Below, piece by piece: positions 1-8,302 of a stretch of DNA of 64,000 nt (position 1 is the first letter of the stretch; each line of letters starts with the position of its first letter). This DNA is from Liquorilactobacillus satsumensis DSM 16230 = JCM 12392. GTDB taxonomy: Bacteria; Bacillota; Bacilli; Lactobacillales; Lactobacillaceae. The stretch spans positions 48,727 through 112,726 of the forward strand of contig NZ_AZFQ01000019.1 in the NCBI RefSeq assembly GCF_001435195.1. The letters are read 5' to 3'. A program made the position numbers and the translations under genes. The notes beneath the pieces were generated by a model. It was not told the DNA's origin, did no database searches, and saw nothing but the letters and a program-made list of their open reading frames with translations.

Positions 1-1372
1 TTAAAGTAATCTCGGTTGTTACAAGTACAAACAGCCAAAGAAACTTGACGCGTGCATATTTAGGCTTTGGGGTGAAGGCCAGTGTTGCGAGCGTTAAAGT
101 GGCAAAAACTGCCGTAAAAAGCAAGGTTTCATTTGAAATAAAACTGAATTTTTTAATGTTCAACAAAAGATACGTTAAGGATGAAGCAAACAGAAGAAAA
201 CACAGCCAGACTTTCCAAGCCTCTAAGTGCAATGTCGCGCGCAAAGAGCGTGCTGCCAGCAAAAGCATCCAAAAACTAACGATAAACGAAAAACGATAAG
301 GGTACCAAACTGGAAACTGCATTCCATGCCAGAATAGATCAAGGGGTTCAAAACAAAGTGAAAGAAATAAAAAGATACTAATAAGCAAGGCCGCGAGCCG
401 CTCGCGTAAGCCAATTTTTGCATTTAAAAAATAGGTTAAGAAGCCGATCAAAGCTAGCGAACCAATAAATAAATTAGGATAACCAGAAGGCATCTGTTGG
501 AAATTAAACGCACCTACAATAAATTTGGAAAGCATTTTTAAAGGAGCATATTCAAATTTGAAGTGGATGAAGTTTTGGGTATACTGCCCCTTACTTTCAA
601 TTAAAGAAAAGGCAGTTGGTAGTAAAATAATAGCTGCCAGACCGACTCCGAGCAGTGAATTGAGTGCAAAACGCAGGAAAAGAGCAGCATTTTCGCGCAG
701 GGTCAGGCGCTTGGTTGTCAGATACCAGAAAAAGTAAGCAACTAAGAAGATGCAGACCATATATCCCATGTAGTAATTGTCAATCAATAAAACTGCAAGC
801 AAAACAGGATAATGCCAATTGTTTTGCTGCTGCAACAATGAATCAAGTGCAAGAATGACTAAAGGCAAAAAGATTGCTGCATCCAGCCAAAGCAAGTTAA
901 GTTGGTTAGCGACAAACCAGCCCATCAGTGCGTAGCAGGTTGAAAAAAGCAGGGGGGTAACTTTTTGTGTGGGCATTTTTTTCCTAAGTAAGGCACAAAA
1001 AGTTAAACCAACACACCCGTATTTGACTAAAGTGACAAGCATAATGCCTGCTGGTAATGTTTTTTGAGGGAAAAATAAGAAGATCAGGTTAAAAGGACTC
1101 ATTAGATAATATGCCCATTCACCAATCATACTTCCGCCAATTTCTTTTGAAAAAGAGTAAAAGAAGCTGCTGGGATCATGTAGCAAAGCTCTGCGGAAGT
1201 AAGCAAAAAAATCAATGTACTGCTGACCTAAATCGACTGTCAGCAGACTGCTCTTTCCAAAAGGAGACATTCCGCGTGAGATAAAGTACGTTAGCATAAT
1301 AATTACTGGGATAAAGAAGCTTAAAAATAAAGGATATTTAGTTTGCCAAAACTGCGTTAATTTTGTTCTCAT
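1..1372 (-). CDS. yfhO: YfhO family membrane protein (partial, runs off window start)
   Basis: The minus strand is open from an ATG at 1372-1370 to base 1 without a stop, so about 457 N-terminal residues are present and the C-terminus lies outside the window. The protein is strongly hydrophobic with many membrane segments. Near residues 25-45 it carries a GKSSLLTVDLGQQYIDFF-like motif, typical of the YfhO family, large multi-pass proteins with a glycosyltransferase-C type fold implicated in glycosylation of cell-envelope polymers such as lipoteichoic acid. Near the visible end there is a membrane segment followed by TTEI, matching the family's conserved Glu after a helix. It is transcribed away from the PBP gene. 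Family assignment is from motif recall; the substrate cannot be told from sequence. Confidence 0.8.
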   Translation of the reverse strand, partial: MRTKLTQFWQTKYPLFLSFFIPVIIMLTYFISRGMSPFGKSSLLTVDLGQQYIDFFAYFRRALLHDPSSFFYSFSKEIGGSMIGEWAYYLMSPFNLIFLFFPQKTLPAGIMLVTLVKYGCVGLTFCALLRKKMPTQKVTPLLFSTCYALMGWFVANQLNLLWLDAAIFLPLVILALDSLLQQQNNWHYPVLLAVLLIDNYYMGYMVCIFLVAYFFWYLTTKRLTLRENAALFLRFALNSLLGVGLAAIILLPTAFSLIESKGQYTQNFIHFKFEYAPLKMLSKFIVGAFNFQQMPSGYPNLFIGSLALIGFLTYFLNAKIGLRERLAALLISIFLFLSLCFEPLDLFWHGMQFPVWYPYRFSFIVSFWMLLLAARSLRATLHLEAWKVWLCFLLFASSLTYLLLNIKKFSFISNETLLFTAVFATLTLATLAFTPKPKYARVKFLWLFVLVTTEITL

Positions 1373-1417
1373 TTTGCACCCCTAAAAACGTTTTTAAAGT
1401 TCATAGTTAATAACTCT

Positions 1418-1497
1418 ATTATACAGACTTGTTTTTGGATTTGTACAAGCGCATAATTTTTATTAAAGTTTAACAAGTAGTCTAAGAAACTTATGAT
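1418..1497. promoter_or_regulatory. Divergent promoter region for yfhO-like gene (minus) and PBP gene (plus)
   Basis: On the plus strand TTAACA (1470-1475) and TATGAT (1492-1497) are separated by 16 bp, a reasonable sigma-A promoter for the PBP gene. On the minus strand TATAAT (1423-1418) has only a weak upstream partner, TTGTAC (1448-1443), at 19 bp. No operator is evident between them. Confidence 0.4.
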
Positions 1498-1585
1498 TTG
1501 TATGGTAACATGAATAATGTTACGTGAGTATCTGAAGTCTAGGATAACACGATCAAGTTTTTTGAGTGATGTGAGGTTAGTAATT

Positions 1586-3646
1586 TTGAAATATCTAAGA
1601 AAAAGAAACAAACCCAAAAGAGTAAAGTCGCAAATTCCGTTTCGGCTGAATTTTTTATTTTTGGTGGTCTTTTTGCTGTTTGCGGCTCTATTAGGACAAC
1701 TTGCATATTTGCAGATTGTGCATGGAACCAAGTTCGAGTCTGAAGTCAGCAGTACTGATACCAAAACGGAAACGAAAAGTGTACAAAGGGGTATGATCTA
1801 TGATTCGACCGGCAAAGCACTGGTTTCAAATAGTGCTTCGCGCGCGATTACATACACTAAGCCACTGACGGTGACTGCTACGCAAATGTATCGGATCGCA
1901 AATGATTTAGTTAAGTATGTTTCAATTGATACCTCAAACATTACACCGGCAAATGAGGCAGATTATTATTTGGCTTTACCGGCGCATCTTACAAGTGTGC
2001 AAAAAAAGATCCCGGGCTACGCCAAGCTCAGTACTAGTGTTCTTTATCAGCGTGAAGTGGCATATGTGAAGGCTAAAGGGCTCGCAAATGGGCTTTCAGA
2101 TAAACAAAAAGAAGCAGCAATTGTCTATTCAAAGATGAATGGTGCCTACTCACTTTCGACAGTCTATCTTAAGTATGCAGATGTTAGTGACACTGAAATG
2201 GCTAAAGTGGGTGAGAACTTGTCCTTGATGCCGGGAATCAAGATCGGGACAAGCTGGTCGCGCAGCTATCCGAATGGGGATTCGGTTAAAAGTGTAATTG
2301 GAACAGTGACAAGTCGTAGCCAAGGATTACCCAGCGACGAAATTAACAGTTTGCTCGCACAGGGTTATTCACGCGATGACAGTGTGGGTTCGAGCTACAT
2401 TGAATCACAGTATGAAAATGTGTTGAAGGGTACAAAGTCAATTACCACATTAGAAACTCAAAACGATAAGATTACCAAAGAGATTAAGACTTATGGCGGT
2501 AAAAAGGGCGATAACGTTGTTTTAACAATTAATTCTGAATTTCAGAATAAAGTTCAAGATATTATGAAGAGTTCAGTTGAGAGTGTGGCAGGCAGTAATC
2601 CATATCTGCCAGGTGCGTATGCAGTTGTAATGAATCCTAATACTGGAGCGATCTATGCTTTGGCAGGAGTCAACCGCAATCTTCAAACCGGTAAGATTAG
2701 TGAAAATGCTTTAGGTGCAATTAATCAGACCTATGTTATGGGATCGGTCGTAAAGGGTGCAACTGTGATGGGTGCATTATTGTCAAATGTGATTACTCCT
2801 AGCAGTAGTACGTTGACTGATAAACCCATTAAATTGCAAGCAACTGCAACCAAGTCATCTTGGTTCAATAAAACAGGGAGCGCGGATGTAGCCTTAACCG
2901 CTTCTGATGCACTAATGGTTTCATCTAACTCCTATATGATGCAATTGGCGATGCTTGAAGGTGGCTTTAAGTATAGTGACAATGCAGCTTTAAGTTTGCC
3001 AACCTCGATTTTTTCTAAGTTACGAGGATACTTTAACCAGTTTGGCTTAGGTGTGAAAACAGGGATTGATATTCCGGGAGAGGCTACTGGATTTGAGGGA
3101 CCTTCTAACCAGTCGAGTATTGGTAAAGCGCTGGATTTGTCCTTTGGGAACTACGACTCTTATACTACTATTCAATTGGCACAGTATATGTCGACTGTTG
3201 CCAATGGTGGTTATCGCCTGCAGCCGCACATTTTACAGTCGATTCGCGGAACTAACAAGGATGGTACGTTGGGTGCAGTTAAGTATGAATTTACCCCAAA
3301 TGTTTTGAATGTTGTTAGTGCTACTGACAGCCAGTGGAACGTTGTAAAAACCGGCTTTTGGAATGTTGTGCATGGTTCAAGCTCATTACGGACAGGGAGT
3401 GCTTTAGCAAATGTAAAGCCCTCAGTAGTCGCTAAAACAGGGACAGCGCAAACTTTCCATGGAAGTACTGAAACAGAAACCTTGAGTGCAGTCTCATACG
3501 CGCCCGCAAAGAATCCGCAGGTAGTGGTCGCAATTGCATTCCCAGGAATGGCCGGGGAAACAACAAGTAAGATTAATTCACAGGCAGTCAGCCAGATTTA
3601 CTCGGCGTATTGGAAATATGTTGAGTCTAGCGATGGGCATCAATAG
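1586..3646 (+). CDS. pbp2b: Class B penicillin-binding protein (D,D-transpeptidase, PBP2b/PbpA type)
   Basis: This is a monofunctional peptidoglycan transpeptidase anchored in the membrane. From the TTG start it is 686 aa: a basic cytoplasmic tail, one membrane segment at about residues 22-42, an N-terminal dimerisation region with the RG-MIYD motif, then the transpeptidase domain. The three catalytic motifs are visible: SVVK at about residue 387, SSN at about 446 and KTG at about 617. The frame is open back to an ATG at 1517, but that ATG has no ribosome binding site, whereas TTG 1586 has GAGG 9 bases upstream and gives the usual short basic N-terminus. The neighbour order with rpmG, fthC, rhomboid, yqgQ and glcK matches the Bacillus pbpA locus, which suggests the elongation PBP; the septal PBP is the separate gene at 47583. 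Confidence 0.9.
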   Translation: MKYLRKRNKPKRVKSQIPFRLNFLFLVVFLLFAALLGQLAYLQIVHGTKFESEVSSTDTKTETKSVQRGMIYDSTGKALVSNSASRAITYTKPLTVTATQMYRIANDLVKYVSIDTSNITPANEADYYLALPAHLTSVQKKIPGYAKLSTSVLYQREVAYVKAKGLANGLSDKQKEAAIVYSKMNGAYSLSTVYLKYADVSDTEMAKVGENLSLMPGIKIGTSWSRSYPNGDSVKSVIGTVTSRSQGLPSDEINSLLAQGYSRDDSVGSSYIESQYENVLKGTKSITTLETQNDKITKEIKTYGGKKGDNVVLTINSEFQNKVQDIMKSSVESVAGSNPYLPGAYAVVMNPNTGAIYALAGVNRNLQTGKISENALGAINQTYVMGSVVKGATVMGALLSNVITPSSSTLTDKPIKLQATATKSSWFNKTGSADVALTASDALMVSSNSYMMQLAMLEGGFKYSDNAALSLPTSIFSKLRGYFNQFGLGVKTGIDIPGEATGFEGPSNQSSIGKALDLSFGNYDSYTTIQLAQYMSTVANGGYRLQPHILQSIRGTNKDGTLGAVKYEFTPNVLNVVSATDSQWNVVKTGFWNVVHGSSSLRTGSALANVKPSVVAKTGTAQTFHGSTETETLSAVSYAPAKNPQVVVAIAFPGMAGETTSKINSQAVSQIYSAYWKYVESSDGHQ

Positions 3647-3717
3647 TTGGCAGAAGACTCTGTCAAGGTGTTTTACTTAACAAATTACAAAAAACGCTAG
3701 CTTCACTGAAAAAAAGA

Positions 3718-3726
3718 TGGTATCAT
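3718..3726 (+). promoter_or_regulatory. Extended -10 promoter for rpmG
   Basis: TGG followed directly by TATCAT (3721-3726) forms an extended -10 box about 55 bases upstream of rpmG. No good -35 box is present. Assignment is by pattern only. Confidence 0.4.
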
Positions 3727-3780
3727 AGTAACGTTGAAGATTAAATATTTTCGAAATTAGCAAAGTTTGGAGGGTTAGGA

Positions 3781-3930
3781 ATGCGTGTACACATCACATT
3801 AGAATGCACAGAATGTCATGAACGGACATATCTCTCAAGCAAAAATAAGCGTAACAACCCTGATCGCTTAGAGTTAAATAAATATTGTCCACGTGATAGA
3901 AAGGTTACATTGCATCGCGAAACAAAATAG
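3781..3930 (+). CDS. rpmG: 50S ribosomal protein L33
   Basis: A 49-aa protein beginning [20 protein letters not shown] and ending [10 protein letters not shown], which is the L33 pattern of Firmicutes. It keeps a Cys pair, CTEC, near residues 9-12, but the second pair is incomplete: only one Cys, in NKYCPRDRK, is present. It is therefore probably a C-minus, non-zinc form, as in many L33 paralogues. The ATG has GGAGGGTTAGG upstream with good spacing. It sits between the PBP gene and fthC and has its own promoter and a downstream hairpin. Confidence 0.93.
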   Translation: MRVHITLECTECHERTYLSSKNKRNNPDRLELNKYCPRDRKVTLHRETK

Positions 3931-4038
3931 TGTTGACAGATGCTATTTTGGTATAACATCTGCTCGTCTCTATCAGCGGCAGGTGTTATTTTTAAAAACA
4001 GCTATCACTGAATTTAAAAACGTGTTGCTATTCATTAA

Positions 4039-4077
4039 AAAAGACTGGGCAGATTATAAGTCTCCCGGTCTCTTTTA
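4039..4077 (+). terminator. Terminator after rpmG
   Basis: An AGACTGGG arm pairs with CCCGGTCT (one G-T pair) across a loop of about 14 bases, followed by CTTTT. It lies between rpmG and fthC and is preceded by an A-run, so it may work in both directions. Confidence 0.6.
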
Positions 4078-4112
4078 CTATCTAAACAGTCTAAGCAAGG
4101 GGGACGGCGGCA

Positions 4113-4658
4113 GTGAACAAAGCAGAGATTCGCCAAGCTCAGTTAGCTAAGTTGGTACGAGCAGATAATAGCTGGGAAAAAGAAGCGCAGGAACTTTGTT
4201 TATATGAACAGCTATTTGCACTTTCGTGTTGGAAAAAAGCACAAACAATTGGGCTTACGTTGAGCCAAAAGGGCGAAATAGACACGAAACCGTTAATTTT
4301 ACAGGCACGGCTGCAGCATAAACGAATCTGCCTTCCGCGGACTTTACCCCAGCGACAACTGCAGTTTTTTGAACTTCAAAAAACAAGCAAACTTGAAAAA
4401 AGTTCGTTTGGTATCTGGCAACCTGCTCTAACGGAAAGAAAAGTTGCCAAAAACGCATTAGATTTGTTGATTATTCCTGGGCTGGCATTTACCGCACAAG
4501 GTCAGCGGATCGGATATGGCGGGGGATATTATGATAGATTTTTGGCAGGTTTTACAGGAGATACAGTCGCACTTGCTGAAAGACAGCGCTTTTTTACGAC
4601 TGCTGCTTGGCAGACAGCAACAACAGATCAAATTGTGCAGCAAGTTTTGACTATCTAG
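4113..4658 (+). CDS. fthC: 5-formyltetrahydrofolate cyclo-ligase
   Basis: A 181-aa protein of the MTHFS family (YqgN in Bacillus). The family converts 5-formyl-THF with ATP to 5,10-methenyl-THF in the folate one-carbon pool, in the cytoplasm. The C-terminal signature GYGGGYYDRFL near residues 130-140 is the ATP/substrate loop of the family, and an LIIPGLAF motif precedes it. The start is GTG with an AAGGGGGA ribosome binding site. The rhomboid gene follows after 16 bp, so the two are probably cotranscribed. Confidence 0.92.
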   Translation: MNKAEIRQAQLAKLVRADNSWEKEAQELCLYEQLFALSCWKKAQTIGLTLSQKGEIDTKPLILQARLQHKRICLPRTLPQRQLQFFELQKTSKLEKSSFGIWQPALTERKVAKNALDLLIIPGLAFTAQGQRIGYGGGYYDRFLAGFTGDTVALAERQRFFTTAAWQTATTDQIVQQVLTI

Positions 4659-4674
4659 AAAAAGGAGAAGTACA

Positions 4675-5331
4675 ATGGCTTTGATCCGTAAACCGGTAGT
4701 GACATATGCGTTGCTTGCCGTGAATGTTTTTATCTTTTTATTGATGACATTATTAGGCGGCAGTCAGCAGATTTCAATTTTGGTCGCATTTGGCGCCAAA
4801 GTAAACAGTTTAATTCTAGCAGGTCAATGGTGGCGCTTAGTAACCCCAATGTTTCTGCACATCGGTTTTGAACATTTGATTTTAAATATGGTAACCCTTT
4901 ATTTTATCGGCAGTCAGCTGGAGTTAATTTTAGGACACGGTAGATTTTTACTGGTGTACTTTATCAGTGGCATTATGGGAAATATTGCGAGTTTTGCATT
5001 TAATCCAAATGCCTTATCGGCAGGTGCTAGTACCGCATTATTTGGGTTATTTGGGGTCTTCCTGATGATGGGCGAATCTTTTTGGGAAAACACCTATATT
5101 CGTCTGATGGCGCGCCAATTTCTGCTTCTTGTCGGAATAAATATTATTTTCGGATTTTTTGGGAATGTTGACTTAGCAGGCCATTTAGGCGGCTTGTTTG
5201 GTGGCTTTTTGGCAGGTTACTGTGTTGGCGTACCGGCTGTTGGACGTGTACCGCTGGTAAAAAGAGTTCTCAGCTTGGTTACCTTGTTGATTTTATGTGT
5301 GTTGATGCTATCAGTGGGTTTTAAAAGCTGA
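4675..5331 (+). CDS. Rhomboid family intramembrane serine protease
   Basis: A 218-aa protein with about six membrane helices. The catalytic Ser lies in SAGASTALFGLFG (about residue 121) and the catalytic His in LAGHLGGLFGG (about residue 167), the GxSx/His dyad of rhomboids. An HIGFEHLILNM motif in the loop-2 region matches the family's conserved His/Asn. It is shorter than Bacillus YqgP/GluP, lacking the soluble N-terminal and TPR regions, but sits in the equivalent place before yqgQ and glcK. Substrates are unknown. It starts at ATG after AAAAAGGAG. Confidence 0.92.
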   Translation: MALIRKPVVTYALLAVNVFIFLLMTLLGGSQQISILVAFGAKVNSLILAGQWWRLVTPMFLHIGFEHLILNMVTLYFIGSQLELILGHGRFLLVYFISGIMGNIASFAFNPNALSAGASTALFGLFGVFLMMGESFWENTYIRLMARQFLLLVGINIIFGFFGNVDLAGHLGGLFGGFLAGYCVGVPAVGRVPLVKRVLSLVTLLILCVLMLSVGFKS

Positions 5332-5364
5332 GAGTTTCCTTTATAATTAATTGGAGGTGTTTTC

Positions 5365-5583
5365 GTGAAGACACTTTATGATGTGCAGCAACTCTTAAAG
5401 CGTTTCGGGATTTTTGTTTATGTGGGGAAACGGATCTGGGACATTGAACTGATGGCCTTAGAACTTGATCATTTGCATAAAGCTGGCGTAATCGATGATC
5501 CAACTTTTATTACGGCAAAGCTGGTCCTGACAAGAGAACACAGATTTGAAGAAAAACATCAAAATGAATTAACGGATTTTTAG
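5365..5583 (+). CDS. yqgQ: YqgQ family protein (DUF910)
   Basis: A 72-aa soluble protein starting at GTG with a strong GGAGGTG ribosome binding site. The sequence (MKTLYDVQQLLKRFGIFVYV...WDIELMALELDHLHKAG) matches the YqgQ/DUF910 family, small helical proteins found next to glucokinase in many Firmicutes. A role in nucleic acid binding has been proposed for the family but function is not established. The gap to glcK is 13 bp, so it is almost certainly cotranscribed. Confidence 0.88.
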   Translation: MKTLYDVQQLLKRFGIFVYVGKRIWDIELMALELDHLHKAGVIDDPTFITAKLVLTREHRFEEKHQNELTDF

Positions 5584-5596
5584 TGGAGGTTTTTTA

Positions 5597-6556
5597 ATGG
5601 ATAAAAAGCTAATTGGAGTTGACCTTGGTGGCACGACAATCAAGTTTGCAATTTTAACCACAGAAGGTGAAATTCAGCAAAAATGGAGTATTGAAACCAA
5701 TATTTTAGATGAAGGGACACATATCGTTCCAGACATTGTCTCTTCAATTAATCATCATATTGCCCTTTATAACATGCAAGTGGAACAATTTGTCGGAATT
5801 GGTATGGGTTCCCCAGGCACGGTTGATCTGGATGCCGGAACTGTAATTGGTGCTTATAATTTAAATTGGAAGACCCTGCAGCAGGTAAAAAAAGTAGTTG
5901 AACAGGAAACGGGGATTCCATTTGCAATTGACAATGATGCGAATGTGGCGGCTTTAGGTGAACGTTGGAAAGGTGCTGGCGAAAATAATGGTGAAGTTGC
6001 ATTTATCACTCTTGGAACCGGGGTCGGTGGCGGCTTAGTCTCAAACGGCAAGCTTCTCCATGGTGTTCGGGCTGCTGGTGAAGTTGGACATATGATTGTG
6101 CAACCGCAGGGCTATTTATGTACTTGTGGCAATCATGGTTGTTTGGAAACTTATGCCTCTGCAACTGGAATCGTCAGAGTGGCACGTGATATGGCAGAAG
6201 AATTTGCCGGCAACTCAAAGCTAAAGCAGATGCTTGATGATGGGCAAGAAATCACGTCTAAGATTGTGTTTGACTTAGCCAAAAAAGAGGATTTACTTGG
6301 TAAAATGGTGGTTGAACGTGTCTGTTACTATCTCGGGTTAGCCTGTGCAAATTTAGCTAATCTTTTGAATCCTTCATTCGTAGTAATCGGTGGGGGAGTT
6401 TCGGCAGCCGGTGAGTATCTACTAAAACGAGTAAATAAATATTTTCAAGAATTTGCTTTTCCGGTTGTTGAGAAAACGACAACGCTTAAGTTAGCTCAAC
6501 TTGGAAATGAAGCAGGTGTAATTGGAGCTGCCTCACTTGCATTGACTTTTAAGTAG
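5597..6556 (+). CDS. glcK: ROK family glucokinase
   Basis: A 319-aa ROK kinase that phosphorylates glucose to glucose-6-phosphate using ATP in the cytoplasm. The N-terminus has the phosphate loop IGVDLGGTTIKFAI. The ROK signature and zinc-binding motif CTCGNHGCLE is near residue 175, and GTGVGGG lies near residue 138. The length is normal for GlcK. The ATG follows GGAGG. It is placed between yqgQ and the rhodanese-like gene, as in Bacillus and other lactobacilli. Confidence 0.94.
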   Translation: MDKKLIGVDLGGTTIKFAILTTEGEIQQKWSIETNILDEGTHIVPDIVSSINHHIALYNMQVEQFVGIGMGSPGTVDLDAGTVIGAYNLNWKTLQQVKKVVEQETGIPFAIDNDANVAALGERWKGAGENNGEVAFITLGTGVGGGLVSNGKLLHGVRAAGEVGHMIVQPQGYLCTCGNHGCLETYASATGIVRVARDMAEEFAGNSKLKQMLDDGQEITSKIVFDLAKKEDLLGKMVVERVCYYLGLACANLANLLNPSFVVIGGGVSAAGEYLLKRVNKYFQEFAFPVVEKTTTLKLAQLGNEAGVIGAASLALTFK

Positions 6557-6579
6557 TCTGTGTGAAAGGAGAAAGTCAA

Positions 6580-6990
6580 ATGTTTTTACAAGCAATCTCA
6601 ATTTGGGGAATTATTGACATTATTTTGATTGTCGTCATGCTTTATATTTTGGGCAATCAGTTATACTTATGGTATCAAGGGCGCAGAGTAGCTCATTTTC
6701 TTGAGAACCAGGAATTTCGTCACGGGATGCATGTTGCACAGATTATCGACTTGCGTGATAAGGATAATTTTGATGCAGGACATATTATGGGAGCGCGAAA
6801 TGTCCCTTACGCGCAGTTTAAAATTATGAAAGAATCAATTCGCAAAGATATGCCAGTTTACCTTTATGATCAAGGAAAGTCGCTTAGTACACGAATTGCT
6901 GTTAGGCTGCATAAAGATGGATACACGGACATTTATATTCTGAAAAACGGTTTTGATAAATGGGATGGACGGGTAAAAAAAAGAAGTTAA
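6580..6990 (+). CDS. Membrane-anchored rhodanese-like protein (active-site Cys absent)
   Basis: A 136-aa protein with one N-terminal membrane segment (about residues 8-30) and a cytoplasmic rhodanese domain: IDLRDKDNFDAGHIMGARNVP near residues 56-76, then VYLYDQGKSLSTR near 93-105. In active rhodaneses the loop begins with Cys; here the equivalent position is Asp97, so sulfurtransferase activity is unlikely. This resembles the YqhL-like proteins that follow glcK in Firmicutes. An in-frame GTG at 6562 is possible, but AAAGGAG lies between it and ATG 6580, which supports the ATG. Confidence 0.85.
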   Translation: MFLQAISIWGIIDIILIVVMLYILGNQLYLWYQGRRVAHFLENQEFRHGMHVAQIIDLRDKDNFDAGHIMGARNVPYAQFKIMKESIRKDMPVYLYDQGKSLSTRIAVRLHKDGYTDIYILKNGFDKWDGRVKKRS

Positions 6991-7030
6991 GTTTTTTATC
7001 CAAATAGATCTGGTTTATTAAAACGAAAAA

Positions 7031-7068
7031 AAAGAGGCTAACAATAAAATGTCAGAGCCTCTTTTTTG
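7031..7068. terminator. Bidirectional terminator between the rhodanese gene and the DUF3042 gene
   Basis: AGAGGCT (7033-7039) pairs with AGCCTCT (7056-7062) and has A-rich and T-rich flanks on the two sides, giving a T-tract on either strand. It lies between two convergent genes. Confidence 0.8.
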
Positions 7069-7071
7069 CTG

Positions 7072-7248
7072 TTAGCCTTGATGTGATGAGTGCATTTTAC
7101 GAATAGCACGTCTGCGATGCTCAGCGATCATTTCTTCTTTTTCTTCGATCGGTTCGACCACTGTACGCTTAAAAGCGTAAAAGCAACCTGCTGCAGCACT
7201 AATGGTCGTTGCTACTCCGAGTATAAATCCTCTGCTAAATGGTTTCAT
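7072..7248 (-). CDS. DUF3042 family small membrane protein
   Basis: A 58-aa ORF on the minus strand beginning MKPFSRGFILGVATTISAAA, with a short hydrophobic N-terminal segment, the conserved VVEPIEEKEEMI stretch and a basic tail (HRRRAIRKMH). This is the DUF3042 pattern found in Lactobacillales; the family has no known function. A strong AAAGGAGGTC ribosome binding site precedes the ATG at 7248. It converges on the glcK operon and shares the terminator at 7031-7068. Confidence 0.85.
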   Translation of the reverse strand: MKPFSRGFILGVATTISAAAGCFYAFKRTVVEPIEEKEEMIAEHRRRAIRKMHSSHQG

Positions 7249-7364
7249 TGGGGTGACCTCCTTTACCTGCTTCTACTCTCAATTATGCAGGTTTTGGGGT
7301 TGGATTTCCAGTTTTAAGCGTGTAATTCATGAATAAAAATTAATAGTAAGGATGGAAAATTGAA

Positions 7365-8285
7365 ATGGCGACTAAAATCGTATTGATAGTAGGACCGACT
7401 GCAGTTGGCAAGACAGCCCTTTCAGTTGCTTTGGCCCGCCAGTTCAACGGAGAAATTATTTCGGGTGATTCAATGCAGGTTTACCGCGGGTTAAACATTG
7501 GAACTGCTAAAGTAACTCCTTCAGAAAAAAAGGGGATTCCGCATCATTTAATTGATATTAGACAGATTAATGAACGTTTTTCCGTCGCAGACTTTGTTAC
7601 AGCTTGTCGGGCACAGATTCAGGCAATTACAGCCAGAGGTGCACTCCCATTTATTGTCGGTGGAACCGGTTTTTATTTGCAAGCGTTACTGGATAATTTC
7701 AAATTAGGAAATGACCAGTACGAACAAAACGAAAAAATCAGAGAAAAATGGCGAAATTTTTCGCAGCAATATGGCAAGGAGCAGTTGTGGCAACATTTAG
7801 CGCAAATTGATCCTGTGGCTGCCAAGAAAATTCCACAGAATAATGAACGTCGTGTTATCCGGGCACTTGAAGTTTTTGAAAAAACAGGTCACTTGTTTTC
7901 TGAACAAAATGATATGGCAAGTTCTGAGTTTGAACCGCTGATCATTGGCTTAAATACAGAGCGCAAATTACTGTATGAAAGAATTGAAAAACGGGTCGAC
8001 CTGATGCTCGCTGCTGGGTTAGTGGAAGAAGCGCACACGCTTTACGTTGCTGGAGGCGAACAATTGCAAGCCGGTCATGGAATTGGCTATCAGGAATTCT
8101 TCCCTTATTTTAGAGGTGAGATTTCATTGGCACAGGCCGTGGCAGCTTTGAAGAAGAACTCGCGGCACTATGCAAAACGGCAATTAACTTGGTTTCGCAA
8201 TAAAATGGATGTTAACTGGTTTGATCTTGTCACAAAAGATGATGAAAGCGATAAAATAAAGACTTTAATCAAAAATTGGCGGTAG
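7365..8285 (+). CDS. miaA: tRNA dimethylallyltransferase
   Basis: A 306-aa enzyme that transfers the dimethylallyl group of DMAPP to A37 of tRNAs reading UNN codons. The P-loop GPTAVGKTALS is at residues 8-18, SGDSMQVYRGLNIGTAK follows at about 34-50, and GTGFYLQALL near residue 100 is typical of MiaA. The length is normal. It begins an operon with the PLP enzyme at 8303 and lies upstream of glnR, as in Bacillus, although hflX is missing from between them here. Confidence 0.95.
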   Translation: MATKIVLIVGPTAVGKTALSVALARQFNGEIISGDSMQVYRGLNIGTAKVTPSEKKGIPHHLIDIRQINERFSVADFVTACRAQIQAITARGALPFIVGGTGFYLQALLDNFKLGNDQYEQNEKIREKWRNFSQQYGKEQLWQHLAQIDPVAAKKIPQNNERRVIRALEVFEKTGHLFSEQNDMASSEFEPLIIGLNTERKLLYERIEKRVDLMLAAGLVEEAHTLYVAGGEQLQAGHGIGYQEFFPYFRGEISLAQAVAALKKNSRHYAKRQLTWFRNKMDVNWFDLVTKDDESDKIKTLIKNWR

Positions 8286-8302
8286 AAAAGGGGTAGATAT
8301 TG

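Noticed and set aside
45..858. Plus-strand open frames of 64-84 aa at 45-299, 525-737 and 664-858
   Set aside because: They are shadows of the YfhO-family coding region on the minus strand, which is open across the whole stretch and shows conserved family motifs.
1369..1764. 131-aa minus-strand open frame spanning the divergent promoter
   Set aside because: It covers the promoter region and the N-terminus of the PBP gene, with no ribosome binding site and no recognisable domain.
3931..3960. TTGACA followed by TATAAC just after rpmG as a promoter for fthC
   Set aside because: The spacing is only 13 bp and the two motifs are part of a CAGATG/CATCTG hairpin; it is more likely a structure than a promoter.
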